In this document: in pieces, positions 17,046-26,242 of the stretch
Numbering within the stretch: position 1 is the first letter of the stretch
Layout: each line of letters begins with the position of its first letter
NCBI GenBank assembly: GCA_038205805.1
Contig: JBBRBO010000003.1
Span: forward strand, 1-64,000
Length of the DNA: 64,000 nucleotides
Direction of reading: 5' to 3'
Source: JBBSBY01 sp038205805
GTDB taxonomy: Bacteria > Desulfobacterota > Desulfomonilia > Desulfomonilales > Desulfomonilaceae
Made by a program: the position numbers and the translations under genes
Notes under the pieces: model-generated
What the model saw: the letters and a program-made list of their open reading frames with translations, nothing else
Databases searched by the model: none
Told to the model about the DNA's origin: nothing

Positions 17046-17191
17046 ATTCCTCGTTCGACAGCACATTGGTATTATGCGATAAGCGGTTTGGCCGACCGTA
17101 TTTTTCTCTCACGAGTTCAGTTAATACCGTTTCGCTTTCAAATATCAAGAAGGGCCTCCCCGATATTACTACTTGCATATGCAAATCAGAA

Positions 17192-18295
17192 TCAAGCGCT
17201 GATTTCTTTGTACAGGCGTTTTAGTTCGCTGATGCCCTGCGAGAACTCGAATTTGTCTTCAAATACCGCGCGGGCATTGGTGCCGAGTCGGCGGCGTTCC
17301 TCTTCATCTCGGCTGAGTTTGAGGACCGCGTCGGCTATTTGCTCCGGGGCGCCGGGGTCGATCAGTATGCCCGACACGCCGTTTTCCACCATTTCGGGAA
17401 TACCGCCCACTTGCGTGCTTATAATGGGCAGCTTTCGAGCCATTGCCTCAATGATGGATATGGGCATACCTTCGATGTACGATGGAAGCAGAAAAACGTC
17501 CGCCAGTGAAAGAATGGTGGGCACAACAGGGCGTTCCACCTCCCCCACTATGCACACATTGTTGAGATCGCCGACCTCAGCGGCCAAGCTTCGGACGCGG
17601 ACCATTTCTCCGGGAAGCTCCTCACCGCCCACGAGCACAAAGAGCGTATCGAGATCCTTGGCGGCTACCAATGGAGCCGCGGCCATGATGTCGAAGCTGC
17701 CTTTCCTGTGGCCCACACTGCCGACGGTGAGGACGACAAAGCGGTCTTCCGGGATCCCGTAGTCGCGTCGCGCCCGCGCTCGATCCTCTTCCGTGGACGG
17801 CTCAGGATCGTGAAGCAAGTTGCGTATGACCTCCACGTCGGCCGATGGCGCCAACTCCAGGATCTTCACACGCCACAGCTCGTACAAGACCACGATCTTG
17901 TCCGGAACTCGCAAACCTCTCCTGATGTACGCTTGGGTCGCAGCCGGCGCTTTCTCGTAGAACTCGTCCCAATCCGTGCCGTGCATATGCAACAGAGACT
18001 TTACGCCCGCAAGCCGATTGAGCAGCATGAAGACAAGAGAACCTAAGAACACCAGATCCGCGGAATGGATGTGGGCGAATGCGTATTTTCCTCGCCTGAG
18101 CGTTTGAAAATACGAATAGAACCGTTGCGCCCTGAAGCTGTTCCTGCCGAAAAACCCCTGAACGCCGATGTCGGACCTATCGAATATGTCCAAGGCGTAT
18201 TCGGTCTTGAGTTCGGAGCGCACAATATCATCTATGACGGCCGCAATGCCCCCAAAGGGCGGCGGCGTAGGTCCGACCATGAGTACTTTCTTCAT
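17192..18295 (-). CDS. GT4-family glycosyltransferase
   Basis: A 367-residue GT-B-fold glycosyltransferase. The N-terminus MKKVLMVGPTPPPFGGIA is the donor/acceptor-side glycine-rich loop of GT4 enzymes. The C-terminal Glycos_transf_1 domain has VVLTVGSVGHRKG and the E-x7-E motif in SYIEGMPISIIEAMA. I chose the ATG at 18295 because GGAGG lies 5 bases upstream; the frame extends to 18349 without support. The gene sits alone between repeat copies C and D and probably works with the flippase on the other side of D in making a cell-surface polysaccharide. Donor and acceptor sugars are unknown. Confidence 0.88.
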   Translation of the reverse strand: MKKVLMVGPTPPPFGGIAAVIDDIVRSELKTEYALDIFDRSDIGVQGFFGRNSFRAQRFYSYFQTLRRGKYAFAHIHSADLVFLGSLVFMLLNRLAGVKSLLHMHGTDWDEFYEKAPAATQAYIRRGLRVPDKIVVLYELWRVKILELAPSADVEVIRNLLHDPEPSTEEDRARARRDYGIPEDRFVVLTVGSVGHRKGSFDIMAAAPLVAAKDLDTLFVLVGGEELPGEMVRVRSLAAEVGDLNNVCIVGEVERPVVPTILSLADVFLLPSYIEGMPISIIEAMARKLPIISTQVGGIPEMVENGVSGILIDPGAPEQIADAVLKLSRDEEERRRLGTNARAVFEDKFEFSQGISELKRLYKEISA

Positions 18296-18333
18296 CCGCG
18301 CCTCCGTATGGGCAAATGGGTTCACGATCTCAT

Positions 18334-18430
18334 ACCAATGCCGAATCAAATAAGTGATATTGGGAGAACCTTCTTGAAAAGAAGGCTTCTCCCCAAACGC
18401 TATTCAAGAAATTTTGCAATTGCCGCGGAG
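18334..18430 (+). repeat. Modular intergenic repeat, copy D (short, no core)
   Basis: The tail (ACCAATGCCGAATC...) and terminal hairpin at 18360-18396 (TTGGGAGAACC ... CTTCTCCCCAA) are followed by CGCTATTCAAGAAATTTTGC, matching the start of the distal module, after which similarity fades. No 94-bp core. It lies between the starts and ends of two minus-strand genes, the flippase (upstream) and the glycosyltransferase (downstream). Confidence 0.75.
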
Positions 18431-18517
18431 TCTATTGCTCCGGCGTCTGCGGCGCGACATTGGCCTACGCTCGTCATTGGGGGCAGACGTCGCATGTGTC
18501 GGCGCACATCCATGCGG

Positions 18518-19957
18518 CTACTCATTCTTGGCCCTTCCGGGAATTGCCCGATACAGCATCATCATGTCGTCCATGGTGACAGCCCGCACAGCCAAGGCTA
18601 AAGCTCCGTAGATTACCGCCGAGACGCCCACATTCAGGAACAGGTTGTAGTCCTTAAGGAGCATTGTTACCAATGCCATGCCCGCGGCCGCGCACATCGG
18701 TCGCGCAAGTTGTCCCAGAAACGAGACATGGAACAGGTACTTGCGAATGTATAGGTATTGCAGCTCATTGAAAATCAGAATGGAAATGAGTGTGGCGAAA
18801 ACAGCCCCCATTTCCGCGTAATACGGAATAAGTATCCAATTGAGCGCAAAATTCACGAACGCGGCTAATATGTTAATAACTAAGTCCACGCGCTGGTTAT
18901 CAGAAGCAATGAGCACCTGCGCCAAAAGAAACACCATACTGAAGGGTATCAGGGATATGATGTGATAACGCAGCACTTGACCGGCAGTGGCGAACTTCAT
19001 CCCGTATATTAGGAGAATAATTTGATCAGCGAGAATCATCGTTCCCACGACCATGGGCACAAGCAGCACCGACAGATAGCGCAGCGTATCGTGAACCTGG
19101 GACTGCATGTTCCGTATGCCCGCATTGAGTTCCCGTGTGAAAAAGGGCAAGAGCGCGGACGCAAATGCAATGGGGATGGTCTTACAAATGGTGAGCAATC
19201 TATCAGCCGCGCTGTAAATACCCACGGATTCAACGCTTTGCAGCTTAGACAGCATTATGGAATCCAGGCTCAAGTGGATCGTGGAGAACACCGCGATACT
19301 GGTGAACGTAGGGGCCTCTTTCAGCAGCACCCGCAGTATAGCGGTGTCGAAGGTCATGCCCGGACGGCCGAGCACACGAATGTAGAAAAAGGACAAGAGC
19401 GCCAGCGAGAGAAAGCGAGTGGCCACAACCACTGCAAAGAGAGTAATGACTCCATAGCCTTCCAGCAGTAAATAGACGCAAACGGCGACCTTTATGAGGT
19501 TTTCGAAGACAAAGGCAAAAGCGATGTACTTGCTTTTCTCGACGGAACGGAAGATCGCTTCCAGGTACGTGATCGCAGTGGACGAGACGAGCGAAAACGA
19601 TCCGACGAATGAGGCAAGCACTATGTCCCGCTCGTACCCCATGACGTATATCATGGCATTCATCACGCCGAACGCGACAAGACTTGCGAGCGAGCCGAAC
19701 ACCGCGGCGTTAAAGAAGTAGAGATGCGTGCGATCCGGCTCACGGGCCGTTTCACGCACCACCAAATCGGCCAATCCAAGAGAGGCCAAGGTGCCGAAGA
19801 TGCCCAAGTATGCCATAACCAATGAATATGCGCCGAGCCCTTGCACCCCTAAATACCGGGATATAACAAGGATCAACAGAAACGAAATGAACGGGTTCAG
19901 CACATTGGGAACGGCCAAAGCCAGCGTATTTTTCAGAATAGCGGCCCTATTGTCCAT
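18518..19957 (-). CDS. Wzx-like polysaccharide flippase (MATE/MVF superfamily)
   Basis: A 479-residue polytopic membrane protein with about 12-14 hydrophobic helices. The opening AILKNTLALAVPNVLNPF followed by RYLGVQGLGAYSLVMAYLGI is the usual start of O-antigen or exopolysaccharide lipid-intermediate flippases. It would move undecaprenyl-linked glycan units across the inner membrane. I chose the ATG at 19957 (AGGA upstream); the frame upstream to 20041 is read-through of repeat copy E and should not be annotated. It stands between repeat copies D and E, apart from the epimerase operon at 21.3 kb but probably in the same pathway. Confidence 0.87.
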   Translation of the reverse strand: MDNRAAILKNTLALAVPNVLNPFISFLLILVISRYLGVQGLGAYSLVMAYLGIFGTLASLGLADLVVRETAREPDRTHLYFFNAAVFGSLASLVAFGVMNAMIYVMGYERDIVLASFVGSFSLVSSTAITYLEAIFRSVEKSKYIAFAFVFENLIKVAVCVYLLLEGYGVITLFAVVVATRFLSLALLSFFYIRVLGRPGMTFDTAILRVLLKEAPTFTSIAVFSTIHLSLDSIMLSKLQSVESVGIYSAADRLLTICKTIPIAFASALLPFFTRELNAGIRNMQSQVHDTLRYLSVLLVPMVVGTMILADQIILLIYGMKFATAGQVLRYHIISLIPFSMVFLLAQVLIASDNQRVDLVINILAAFVNFALNWILIPYYAEMGAVFATLISILIFNELQYLYIRKYLFHVSFLGQLARPMCAAAGMALVTMLLKDYNLFLNVGVSAVIYGALALAVRAVTMDDMMMLYRAIPGRAKNE

Positions 19958-19969
19958 AGAAAGTCCTAC

Positions 19970-20288
19970 ATACCAATAGCTAATCAAATACGTACTATTG
20001 GGGAGAACCTTCTTGAAAGAAGTTTCTCCCCAAAATCCCATAGGCTCTAACTTAAGGGTTGTAACTACCTGAAATCATAAAAACCGGTAATTCAAAATCC
20101 GTAATGATTCCCACTTAAAGTTAGCGCTTATGCCCCCAACGCCTCTCCAAGAATTTTCGCAATTGCCGGAATCGACTTTTCTCAAGGAGAAAAGACCGCT
20201 TTCGGCGATTATCAAACATTTCTTAGAAAGAGGTTGGAAAAAGCTACTTTGCAACAAAAGCTCGTAAATATTACCGTTTTGAAAGCAC
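19970..20288 (+). repeat. Modular intergenic repeat, copy E (full, core inverted)
   Basis: Forward orientation, with a nearly perfect terminal hairpin at 19998-20033 (10-bp and 6-bp stems, one mismatch). An imperfect 11-bp pair, CCCCAAAATCC (20028-20038) and CCCCCAACGCC (20133-20143), flanks a 94-bp core. The distal module then runs to about 20288. Relative to copies A and C the core is reversed while the outer parts are not. The copy spans the upstream region of the flippase. Confidence 0.85.
20039..20132 (-). mobile_element. 94-bp core inside copy E, inverted relative to A and C
   Basis: Next to the hairpin the core begins CATAGGCTCTAACTTAAG, which in copies A and C is the end facing the distal module. 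Next to the distal module it ends in ...CTTAAAGTTAGCGCTTATG. Length is again 94. The inversion therefore includes the terminal CATA bases and is exact. Confidence 0.6.
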
Positions 20289-20498
20289 ATTGGGATAAGT
20301 CTCACCTGCGGCGCCTACCGGGCGCAGGGTGAACACCGTGATGCGCGCCGCGTCCCCTGGAACCCAGTTCACACGCGGTGCAACTACCGCTAAAAGTCCG
20401 TCGGGAGGTTTGTCGCTCTCGACGAAAAATACACATGGCGGTGTATCGAACGGATTGCGCGGGGGTGACGGACAATCCCGTCCATTTATGCGGGAGCC
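20271..20498 (-). pseudogene. Possible start-less gene remnant
   Basis: A 75-codon open stretch with protein-like composition (for example ARITVFTLRPVGAAGETYP and CVFFVESDKPPDGLLAVV). It begins after a TGA and has no ATG, GTG or TTG. It ends at a TAA inside repeat copy E, so the repeat supplies its last residues. It directly follows the gene at 20531-21067 and may be a decayed or frameshifted extension. Equally it may be chance. Confidence 0.2.
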
Positions 20499-20530
20499 GT
20501 ATCATACTCGCAGAAGCACGGAGGACGCAA

Positions 20531-21067
20531 TCAGCTCCTGCCGGGCAGGACGGGCACAGGTTCCACCTCGATTCCCTCCGGGAACAGTTTCTGCGGATCG
20601 GTTTCGATCTCGTAGTTAGGCGGCGCAAGTGGGATATTGCCCTTAGGATAGAAATTGAGGCTACCGCCCAATTCCCCATGCGGGAGGTCCGGTGTTTGCG
20701 GTCGGCCGCCCAATTGGGCTATGAAGACGCCTTTGTACTGATTGTCCTTGCCATACCACAGGTACTGGCGATAGTCCGGCGGGTTCCTGTCGCCTATGGT
20801 CGCCTGCATGAAACCCTGATACTCGCCTCGAAGATTGAAGAGCGTCCATCGACGTTTAAGAGCATCCCACGGCGCATATCCCACAATATCGTTCGTGGCT
20901 TGATCGATGAGCCAATACGACCCCTGATAATTGGGCCGCGGCAAGATGAGAAAATTTGCCTCCGTCAGTTCATCCTTGTACCGCTCGGAATGCAAAGGAG
21001 CGGCCCAAGCGCAACCGACCCATAAACCCCACAACCCCAACACAGCATACACTGCAATACGGGACAT
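20531..21067 (-). CDS. Hypothetical exported protein
   Basis: A 178-residue protein with a signal peptide (MSRIAVYAVLGLWGLWVGC, cleavage near AWAA). The mature part contains segments such as YKDELTEANFLILPRPNY, IDQATNDIVGYAPWDALK and YRQYLWYGKDNQYKGVF, and a Pro-rich C-terminus. I do not recognise a family. The start at 21067 is set by a purine-rich ribosome site (GGAGGGTAGGG); an ATG at 21082 would place that site inside the gene. Probably periplasmic, possibly related to the neighbouring surface-glycan genes. Confidence 0.65.
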   Translation of the reverse strand: MSRIAVYAVLGLWGLWVGCAWAAPLHSERYKDELTEANFLILPRPNYQGSYWLIDQATNDIVGYAPWDALKRRWTLFNLRGEYQGFMQATIGDRNPPDYRQYLWYGKDNQYKGVFIAQLGGRPQTPDLPHGELGGSLNFYPKGNIPLAPPNYEIETDPQKLFPEGIEVEPVPVLPGRS

Positions 21068-21259
21068 AACCCTACCCTCCATCCGGGTTCATTTTACCTG
21101 GTTGGAGGGCGTTTTGGCAAAGGAAATATTTCCCCTGCGCAAGCCGTTTATCACATTCGACAAGCGGCGCTCCATCCTATCCGGTGAGTGGAATCGCCTT
21201 GTGCGCGGGCGGCGCCACGGGTATAACTGTACTAACGTGGATCTTGAGCGGAGCAATAC

Positions 21260-22387
21260 ATGCAAAAAGTCCTCATGGCGTTCGGAACGCGGCCTGAAGC
21301 CATCAAGCTGGCGCCGGTATATTACGAGCTGAAGAAACGCAGCGATCATCTTGAAATGGTATGCTGCGTCACCGGACAGCACCGATCTCTCCTTGACCCG
21401 ATCTTGGATCTCTTCGGGATCCGTCCTGATTATGACCTCGATATCATTAAGGAAGATCAAAGTCTCTTCCACCTGACCACCAGTGTTCTGGGAGGTATGC
21501 GAACCATCCTTGAAACCGAGCGCCCGGACATGCTGCTCGTTCAAGGAGACACCACGTCCGCATTCGCCGCGGCGCTTGCCGCTTTTTACCTCCACATCCC
21601 GGTAGGTCATGTGGAGGCCGGCCTGCGATCATACGACCGGCTCCAACCCTTCCCGGAAGAAGTAAACCGCATCTGCGTGTCCCATACGTGTGACCTGAAT
21701 TTTTGCCCCACCGAACGGGCTGCGGACAATCTGCTTAAGGAAAACATCGCCCCGGAATCAATTCACGTCACGGGCAACACGGTTATCGACGCGCTCTTAC
21801 TGGCCCGCAATCTTTTGCATGAAAAGAGCACGGGTTACCTTGAGAAACTCGCTCTTCCCAAGGGGCGCCTCATTGTGGTTACGGGCCACAGGCGAGAAAA
21901 CTTCGACGGTGGATTGGCTGAGATGGCCCATGCCTTGGTGGACATTGCCGACGCGTATCCTAACGTGGTCATCGTCTACCCCATGCACCCTAACCCCAAC
22001 GTGCGGCGACTTGTGGGAGATATTCTGAGCGGAAATTCGCGCATTGTCATTACACCGCCCCCAGACTATCTGGACTTTGTCGAGCTGATGAACGCCGCCC
22101 ACTTCATCATCACCGATTCCGGCGGCATACAAGAGGAGGCTCCTTCGCTCAGGAAACCGGTTCTTATCACCCGTAACCTCACGGAACGCCCTGAGGCCGT
22201 GGAATGCGGGGCGGCGCTCCTGGTGGGAACAGATCGCCAAAAGATCGTCCGAGAGGCCTCGCGCCTCCTGGAAAGCGAAGATCACTACCGTTCCATGGTG
22301 GTGGAAACAAGCCCCTTCGGCGACGGACACGCTGCTGAGCGAATCATCGACATCGTTGAGATGTTTTTTCGCCGGCAGGGAAGTTAA
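21260..22387 (+). CDS. wecB: UDP-N-acetylglucosamine 2-epimerase (non-hydrolysing)
   Basis: A 375-residue GT-B-fold epimerase converting UDP-GlcNAc to UDP-ManNAc in the cytoplasm. It has the N-terminal FGTRPEAIKLAPV loop, the VTGQH motif, VQGDTTSAFA, HVEAGLRSYDRLQPFPEE, the conserved VTGHRREN and the C-terminal TDSGGIQEEAP signature with the UDP-binding Glu. Length is normal. It opens a plus-strand operon with a glycosyltransferase 5 bases downstream. A second, more divergent epimerase closes the operon. UDP-ManNAc would feed a surface polysaccharide. Confidence 0.95.
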   Translation: MQKVLMAFGTRPEAIKLAPVYYELKKRSDHLEMVCCVTGQHRSLLDPILDLFGIRPDYDLDIIKEDQSLFHLTTSVLGGMRTILETERPDMLLVQGDTTSAFAAALAAFYLHIPVGHVEAGLRSYDRLQPFPEEVNRICVSHTCDLNFCPTERAADNLLKENIAPESIHVTGNTVIDALLLARNLLHEKSTGYLEKLALPKGRLIVVTGHRRENFDGGLAEMAHALVDIADAYPNVVIVYPMHPNPNVRRLVGDILSGNSRIVITPPPDYLDFVELMNAAHFIITDSGGIQEEAPSLRKPVLITRNLTERPEAVECGAALLVGTDRQKIVREASRLLESEDHYRSMVVETSPFGDGHAAERIIDIVEMFFRRQGS

Positions 22388-22392
22388 GCCGC

Positions 22393-23484
22393 ATGAAAGC
22401 ACGGGGATTAGCTCTTTCCGCAGCAGGGGCCGCCGACAAGTCGGCGTATACGCATAGGATCGTAACGTTGGCTCAATGTCTTTCCGAGCGATCCATACCG
22501 TGCGATGTCTTCTTTATGGCGGACCATTTTCCTCTGCATAAGGAAACGCCCGCTTCCCTGTTCATGCCTTTGTGGTTGGGAATGTTGCGCAAACGCCGCT
22601 TTGTCTATTGCGGCGGAGAGGAATCCGCTCAGGCATTGTACTTCCTCAAGCCTCTTCTCTCTTGTCCCGTCATTGTGGATATTCACGGGGATCTGAACGC
22701 TCAATCCGCTATGGCGAACGCTGCCGACACAAAGGGCGCGGTGACCACTTCTTCGCCTCGAGTTCGTATGATTGATTGGATGGGCAAGAAAGTCGCCGAC
22801 CAATATCTCACGGTGTGCGAACCCCAACGGAACACTCTCCTCGCCGGGGGCTACAATCCCGATAAAATCAGCCTTATACGCAACGGTGTAGACCTCGAAC
22901 TGTTCAAGCCGCTGCCCCAACCCACCGAACCTGCGTACGCCTTTGCGTACATCGGCGAATTTCAGGTGTGGCAAGGTGTGGAGCTGCTCATCGAGGCGCT
23001 GCGACGAGTCCCTCCTGAGGCCGGGAGAATGCTGCTGCTGGGATTCAAGCCGAGTGACGCGGTGATTAAGCAGCGATTTTATGACGAGTTTGGGGATCGC
23101 GTGGAGCTGCTCGATCGAGTTGACCGCACTCGCATGGTGGAGCTTATCGGCTCGGTGGCCACGCTCATCATTCCACGGGAGGCCCACACTGCAATCCGTC
23201 ACGCATTCCCAACAAAGTTTGCGGAATACGCGGCCATGGGCAGACCCATCTTGGTGAACAACGTTGACGAGACTGCGGAGTTCGTCACCCGTTATAACTG
23301 CGGCTTTGTGTCTGAACCTGATCCCGAGGCTATGGCGAATTCCATGAAACATGCGGCGAATTCCTCGTGGGAAGAACTTCACGCTATGGGCGGAAGAAGC
23401 CGGCAAATGGCTGAAGAAAACTTCTCCTGGAACCTAATAGGCGATGAATACGCCCAAGTGGTTCGAAGGCTCCTCCACTCATGA
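22393..23484 (+). CDS. GT4-like glycosyltransferase
   Basis: A 363-residue GT-B glycosyltransferase. Residues about 95-105 (VIVDIHGDLN) and IRNGVDLELFKPL mark the linker to the C-terminal donor domain. That domain has AYIGEFQVWQGVELLIEAL and, in the sugar-binding region, AFPTKFAEYAAMGRPILVNN with the conserved acidic residue. It starts 5 bases after wecB and its stop overlaps the start of the next gene by 4 bases, so translation is coupled. It probably adds a sugar to a lipid-linked surface glycan. Confidence 0.85.
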   Translation: MKARGLALSAAGAADKSAYTHRIVTLAQCLSERSIPCDVFFMADHFPLHKETPASLFMPLWLGMLRKRRFVYCGGEESAQALYFLKPLLSCPVIVDIHGDLNAQSAMANAADTKGAVTTSSPRVRMIDWMGKKVADQYLTVCEPQRNTLLAGGYNPDKISLIRNGVDLELFKPLPQPTEPAYAFAYIGEFQVWQGVELLIEALRRVPPEAGRMLLLGFKPSDAVIKQRFYDEFGDRVELLDRVDRTRMVELIGSVATLIIPREAHTAIRHAFPTKFAEYAAMGRPILVNNVDETAEFVTRYNCGFVSEPDPEAMANSMKHAANSSWEELHAMGGRSRQMAEENFSWNLIGDEYAQVVRRLLHS

Positions 23485-24980
23485 ACTTCGATATTCTGGC
23501 GCTGATATGGGACCCCGAAGATGAGAAGCGTTTCGGGCTTGACGTGGCTGCCTTCCGGAAGCTCGGCATTCAGGATGTGCGTACGGATTATGCCGCAGTG
23601 GGCCGTGATCCGGGACTGGCGGACAAGCTCCGGAGCATGGATGTCGAAGCGGCTGTGTTCACACGCAATGAGGACATGAGCAAGCGCCCCTTTATTGGCC
23701 GTTTTCTCGCGTCTGCAGGACTGGGGTACACGTGCATCTCGGGCATCGACCGTGACAAGGAAGACGCGCAAACGCGTGAGTGCATCCAGGCCTTTCTCGC
23801 CGGCCCGAGCGCGCCTTCCGTAGCTCCGGCTGCCGAGGCCGTTCATACCGAAGCTCATCAGGATCGACCCACCGTCGCCTTTATTTTCGACTTCGAGCAA
23901 TTCGGCGGCGCCATATACGGCATACCGCGGCTTCTGCCGCTCATTGAATCATTCGGCGTGCGAGCCACTTTCTTTGTAACCGGATTCATGGAACGGTTCT
24001 TTCCGACGCTCATGGAGCGCATAGCCGCAGGTGGTCACGAGATCGGGGCGCACGGCGGGGTCCACGAATTCCTCCAGGGCCGATCTTTGGCGGACCAAAC
24101 TGCGCGTCTAACAGAGCAAAAGACAAGGCTGGGCCGGTACGCTCCCGTTTATGGGGCAAACTTCATCTACCGCATGGATAACCAATCCCCTGAAGCCATG
24201 GCCGCGGCGGGCCTGCAATATTTCACGCTATTTCGAAAGCGGGTCTTCTATAGAACCCGATTTCTCCCGGCGAGTGGGCGGATTCGCTCGTTCAGGACAG
24301 GCGCCGGCGACCTCTCCATGATGCCGGTAGGCGTGGAAACGTACGGGTTACCCTGGGCGGAGATTCAAGGCTCGCTGGACGCTTTCCTGAAGCAGGCTCG
24401 TCATGGAGGATCGAACCACGTAAGCATCCTCATGCACCCCTTCAAAGACGGCGCTGAGGCCAACCTGCCTATAACTGAACGGCTGCTGAGATATACGCTG
24501 CACACGATGGGTCTTGCCTCCATTCCGTTGTCTGATGTGGCCAAGGCGCCTCATCCCACGGAAGACGCCGTTCAGCTTCGTTATCTATGGGAGGGCCATA
24601 AGACATCGCAGCACAACATGCGATCCTCTTCCTATGCGGATTGGTGGTGGCGACCGGTAGTCTACCATGCCCTACGGGTGGAAAAGCTTGCGGATGCATT
24701 GGGTCAGCTCGGAAGAGAAACCGTCTTAACCACGGGCGCACCCGATGAAAAGGCGTCGTCAATCTACCCGGACGGCGGCAATGAAGCCTTTACGCCGATT
24801 GATCCGCTGATCCAGCCGAAAGCCGCAGCTATGGCTGTTGAAAGGCAAGCGCAGCCTGTGAATTTCACGCCCGCAAGCCGCAGCCGGGATTTGCTTAATG
24901 CGCTGGTCTTTCATGCGCCACGGACGTGGTGGGACATACGGGTGTTCGTTTCACGCACGGCACGAAAAATACTCGGATGA
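23481..24980 (+). CDS. Polysaccharide deacetylase (NodB-like) domain protein
   Basis: A 499-residue protein. Residues 1-120 form an uncharacterised alpha/beta region. From about 131 a NodB-type carbohydrate-esterase-4 domain follows: IFDFEQFGG with Asp137 as the expected catalytic base, ATFFVTG, and HEIGAHGGVHEF with the two metal-binding His (H-x4-H variant of the usual HSxxH). The C-terminal 150 residues contain SYADWWWRPVVYH and have no recognised domain. No signal peptide is seen, so it may act on lipid-linked intermediates in the cytoplasm. It is translationally coupled to the preceding glycosyltransferase. Confidence 0.8.
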   Translation: MNFDILALIWDPEDEKRFGLDVAAFRKLGIQDVRTDYAAVGRDPGLADKLRSMDVEAAVFTRNEDMSKRPFIGRFLASAGLGYTCISGIDRDKEDAQTRECIQAFLAGPSAPSVAPAAEAVHTEAHQDRPTVAFIFDFEQFGGAIYGIPRLLPLIESFGVRATFFVTGFMERFFPTLMERIAAGGHEIGAHGGVHEFLQGRSLADQTARLTEQKTRLGRYAPVYGANFIYRMDNQSPEAMAAAGLQYFTLFRKRVFYRTRFLPASGRIRSFRTGAGDLSMMPVGVETYGLPWAEIQGSLDAFLKQARHGGSNHVSILMHPFKDGAEANLPITERLLRYTLHTMGLASIPLSDVAKAPHPTEDAVQLRYLWEGHKTSQHNMRSSSYADWWWRPVVYHALRVEKLADALGQLGRETVLTTGAPDEKASSIYPDGGNEAFTPIDPLIQPKAAAMAVERQAQPVNFTPASRSRDLLNALVFHAPRTWWDIRVFVSRTARKILG

Positions 24981-24992
24981 TAAGTGGTTAGA

Positions 24993-26090
24993 ATGAAAAA
25001 AACAATCGTGAGCGTAGTGGGCGCAAGACCGAACTTCATGAAGGTAGCGCCGCTTCAGCGCCTCTTTGCCGAAAATCGAGACATAACGCACTACCTGGTG
25101 CACACCGGCCAACACTACGACAAAGAAATGAGCCAGGTCTTCTTCGATCAACTAGGGCTCTCAAGGCCTGAACGGAGCCTCGGGGTGGGTTCCGGCGGAC
25201 ACGGGGAAATGACCGGTAAAATCATGATCGCGTTTGAGAAGGCGTGCATCGAGTTGCAGCCGGATCTCGTCATCGTGGTCGGGGACGTAAACTCAACTAT
25301 AGCCGCTGCCCTGGTGGCGCGCAAGCTTCACATCGCGGTTGCGCACGTGGAAGCCGGTCTCCGTTCGTTTGACGAAACCATGCCCGAAGAATTGAATCGC
25401 AGGTTGACCGATACCCTCTCGAACTTGCTTTTTGTATCCGAGCCGTCGGGGGTTCGCAATCTGGAACACGAGGGTATACCCTCCGAGCGCGTACATCTCG
25501 TAGGCGACATCATGCTCGAGACATTGCGGATGTTTCTCCCAATGATAGAAGCCTCGAATACGCCGGCTCGTTTTGATCTCAAGGCCGATTCCTACTGCTT
25601 GGTCACGCTGCATCGACCGTCCAATGTAGATACTACGGAAGCGCTGGGTTCGGTAATTTCGATCCTGGAGAACATTCCCTGTCCCATGATATTCCCCATC
25701 CACCCGCGGACTGTGAAAAAGCTCTCGGAATTCGGCTTTGACGAGCGTGTGCAACGGCTTACAAGGTTGCGCTTAACGGCGCCGCTCCCCTATATCGATT
25801 TTCTCTCGCTGGCTCAGAGCGCCCGTATGATGCTCTCGGACTCCGGTTCCGTGCAAGGAGAGGCGTCTTTTTTCAACACCCCGTGCCTCGTGGCGAGGGA
25901 AAACACGGAACGACCCTTCTACCTAGAGGAGGGCACGTCGGCCCTGGTTGGTCGTGACAAAGCCCTCGTGGAACGCTACACTCAGGAAATACTTGACGGC
26001 TCATTTAAACAGTCAACGCCCAAGGTGAAGGAAATCGGCGCCGGGGTTGCGGAGAAGACCGTTCAGGCAATCGAGAAGTTTTTATTGTGA
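24993..26090 (+). CDS. UDP-N-acetylglucosamine 2-epimerase paralogue
   Basis: A 365-residue second WecB-family epimerase, clearly divergent from the first. Family motifs are VGARPNFMKVAPLQRL, HTGQHYDKEMSQVF, VVGDVNSTIAAALVARK, HVEAGLRSFDETMPEELNR, VTLHRPSNVD (in place of GHRREN) and LSDSGSVQGEASF. The pattern TLHRPSNVD with MPEELNR is that of the WecB subgroup common in archaeal and anaerobe clusters. I chose the ATG at 24993, 9 bases inside a GTG-started frame. It closes the operon. Two epimerases may make different sugars or serve different steps. Confidence 0.88.
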   Translation: MKKTIVSVVGARPNFMKVAPLQRLFAENRDITHYLVHTGQHYDKEMSQVFFDQLGLSRPERSLGVGSGGHGEMTGKIMIAFEKACIELQPDLVIVVGDVNSTIAAALVARKLHIAVAHVEAGLRSFDETMPEELNRRLTDTLSNLLFVSEPSGVRNLEHEGIPSERVHLVGDIMLETLRMFLPMIEASNTPARFDLKADSYCLVTLHRPSNVDTTEALGSVISILENIPCPMIFPIHPRTVKKLSEFGFDERVQRLTRLRLTAPLPYIDFLSLAQSARMMLSDSGSVQGEASFFNTPCLVARENTERPFYLEEGTSALVGRDKALVERYTQEILDGSFKQSTPKVKEIGAGVAEKTVQAIEKFLL

Positions 26091-26242
26091 TACGTACTCG
26101 GCAGGGCGCCGCTTCGTTTTCAGAAAGTATGACTGCTGAAGATCGCTTGCGGAGAGTATGTGGTTTTAACGCTTTCCGTGAAAGCTCAAACGGCGGCGAC
26201 ACAAAGCTCTTCCGCTTGAGAAATGTTCGTGTTGGGTATGTA

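Noticed and set aside
20075..20305. Minus-strand frame inside repeat copy E
   Set aside because: It lies entirely in repeat DNA, which in other copies is disrupted in the same frame.
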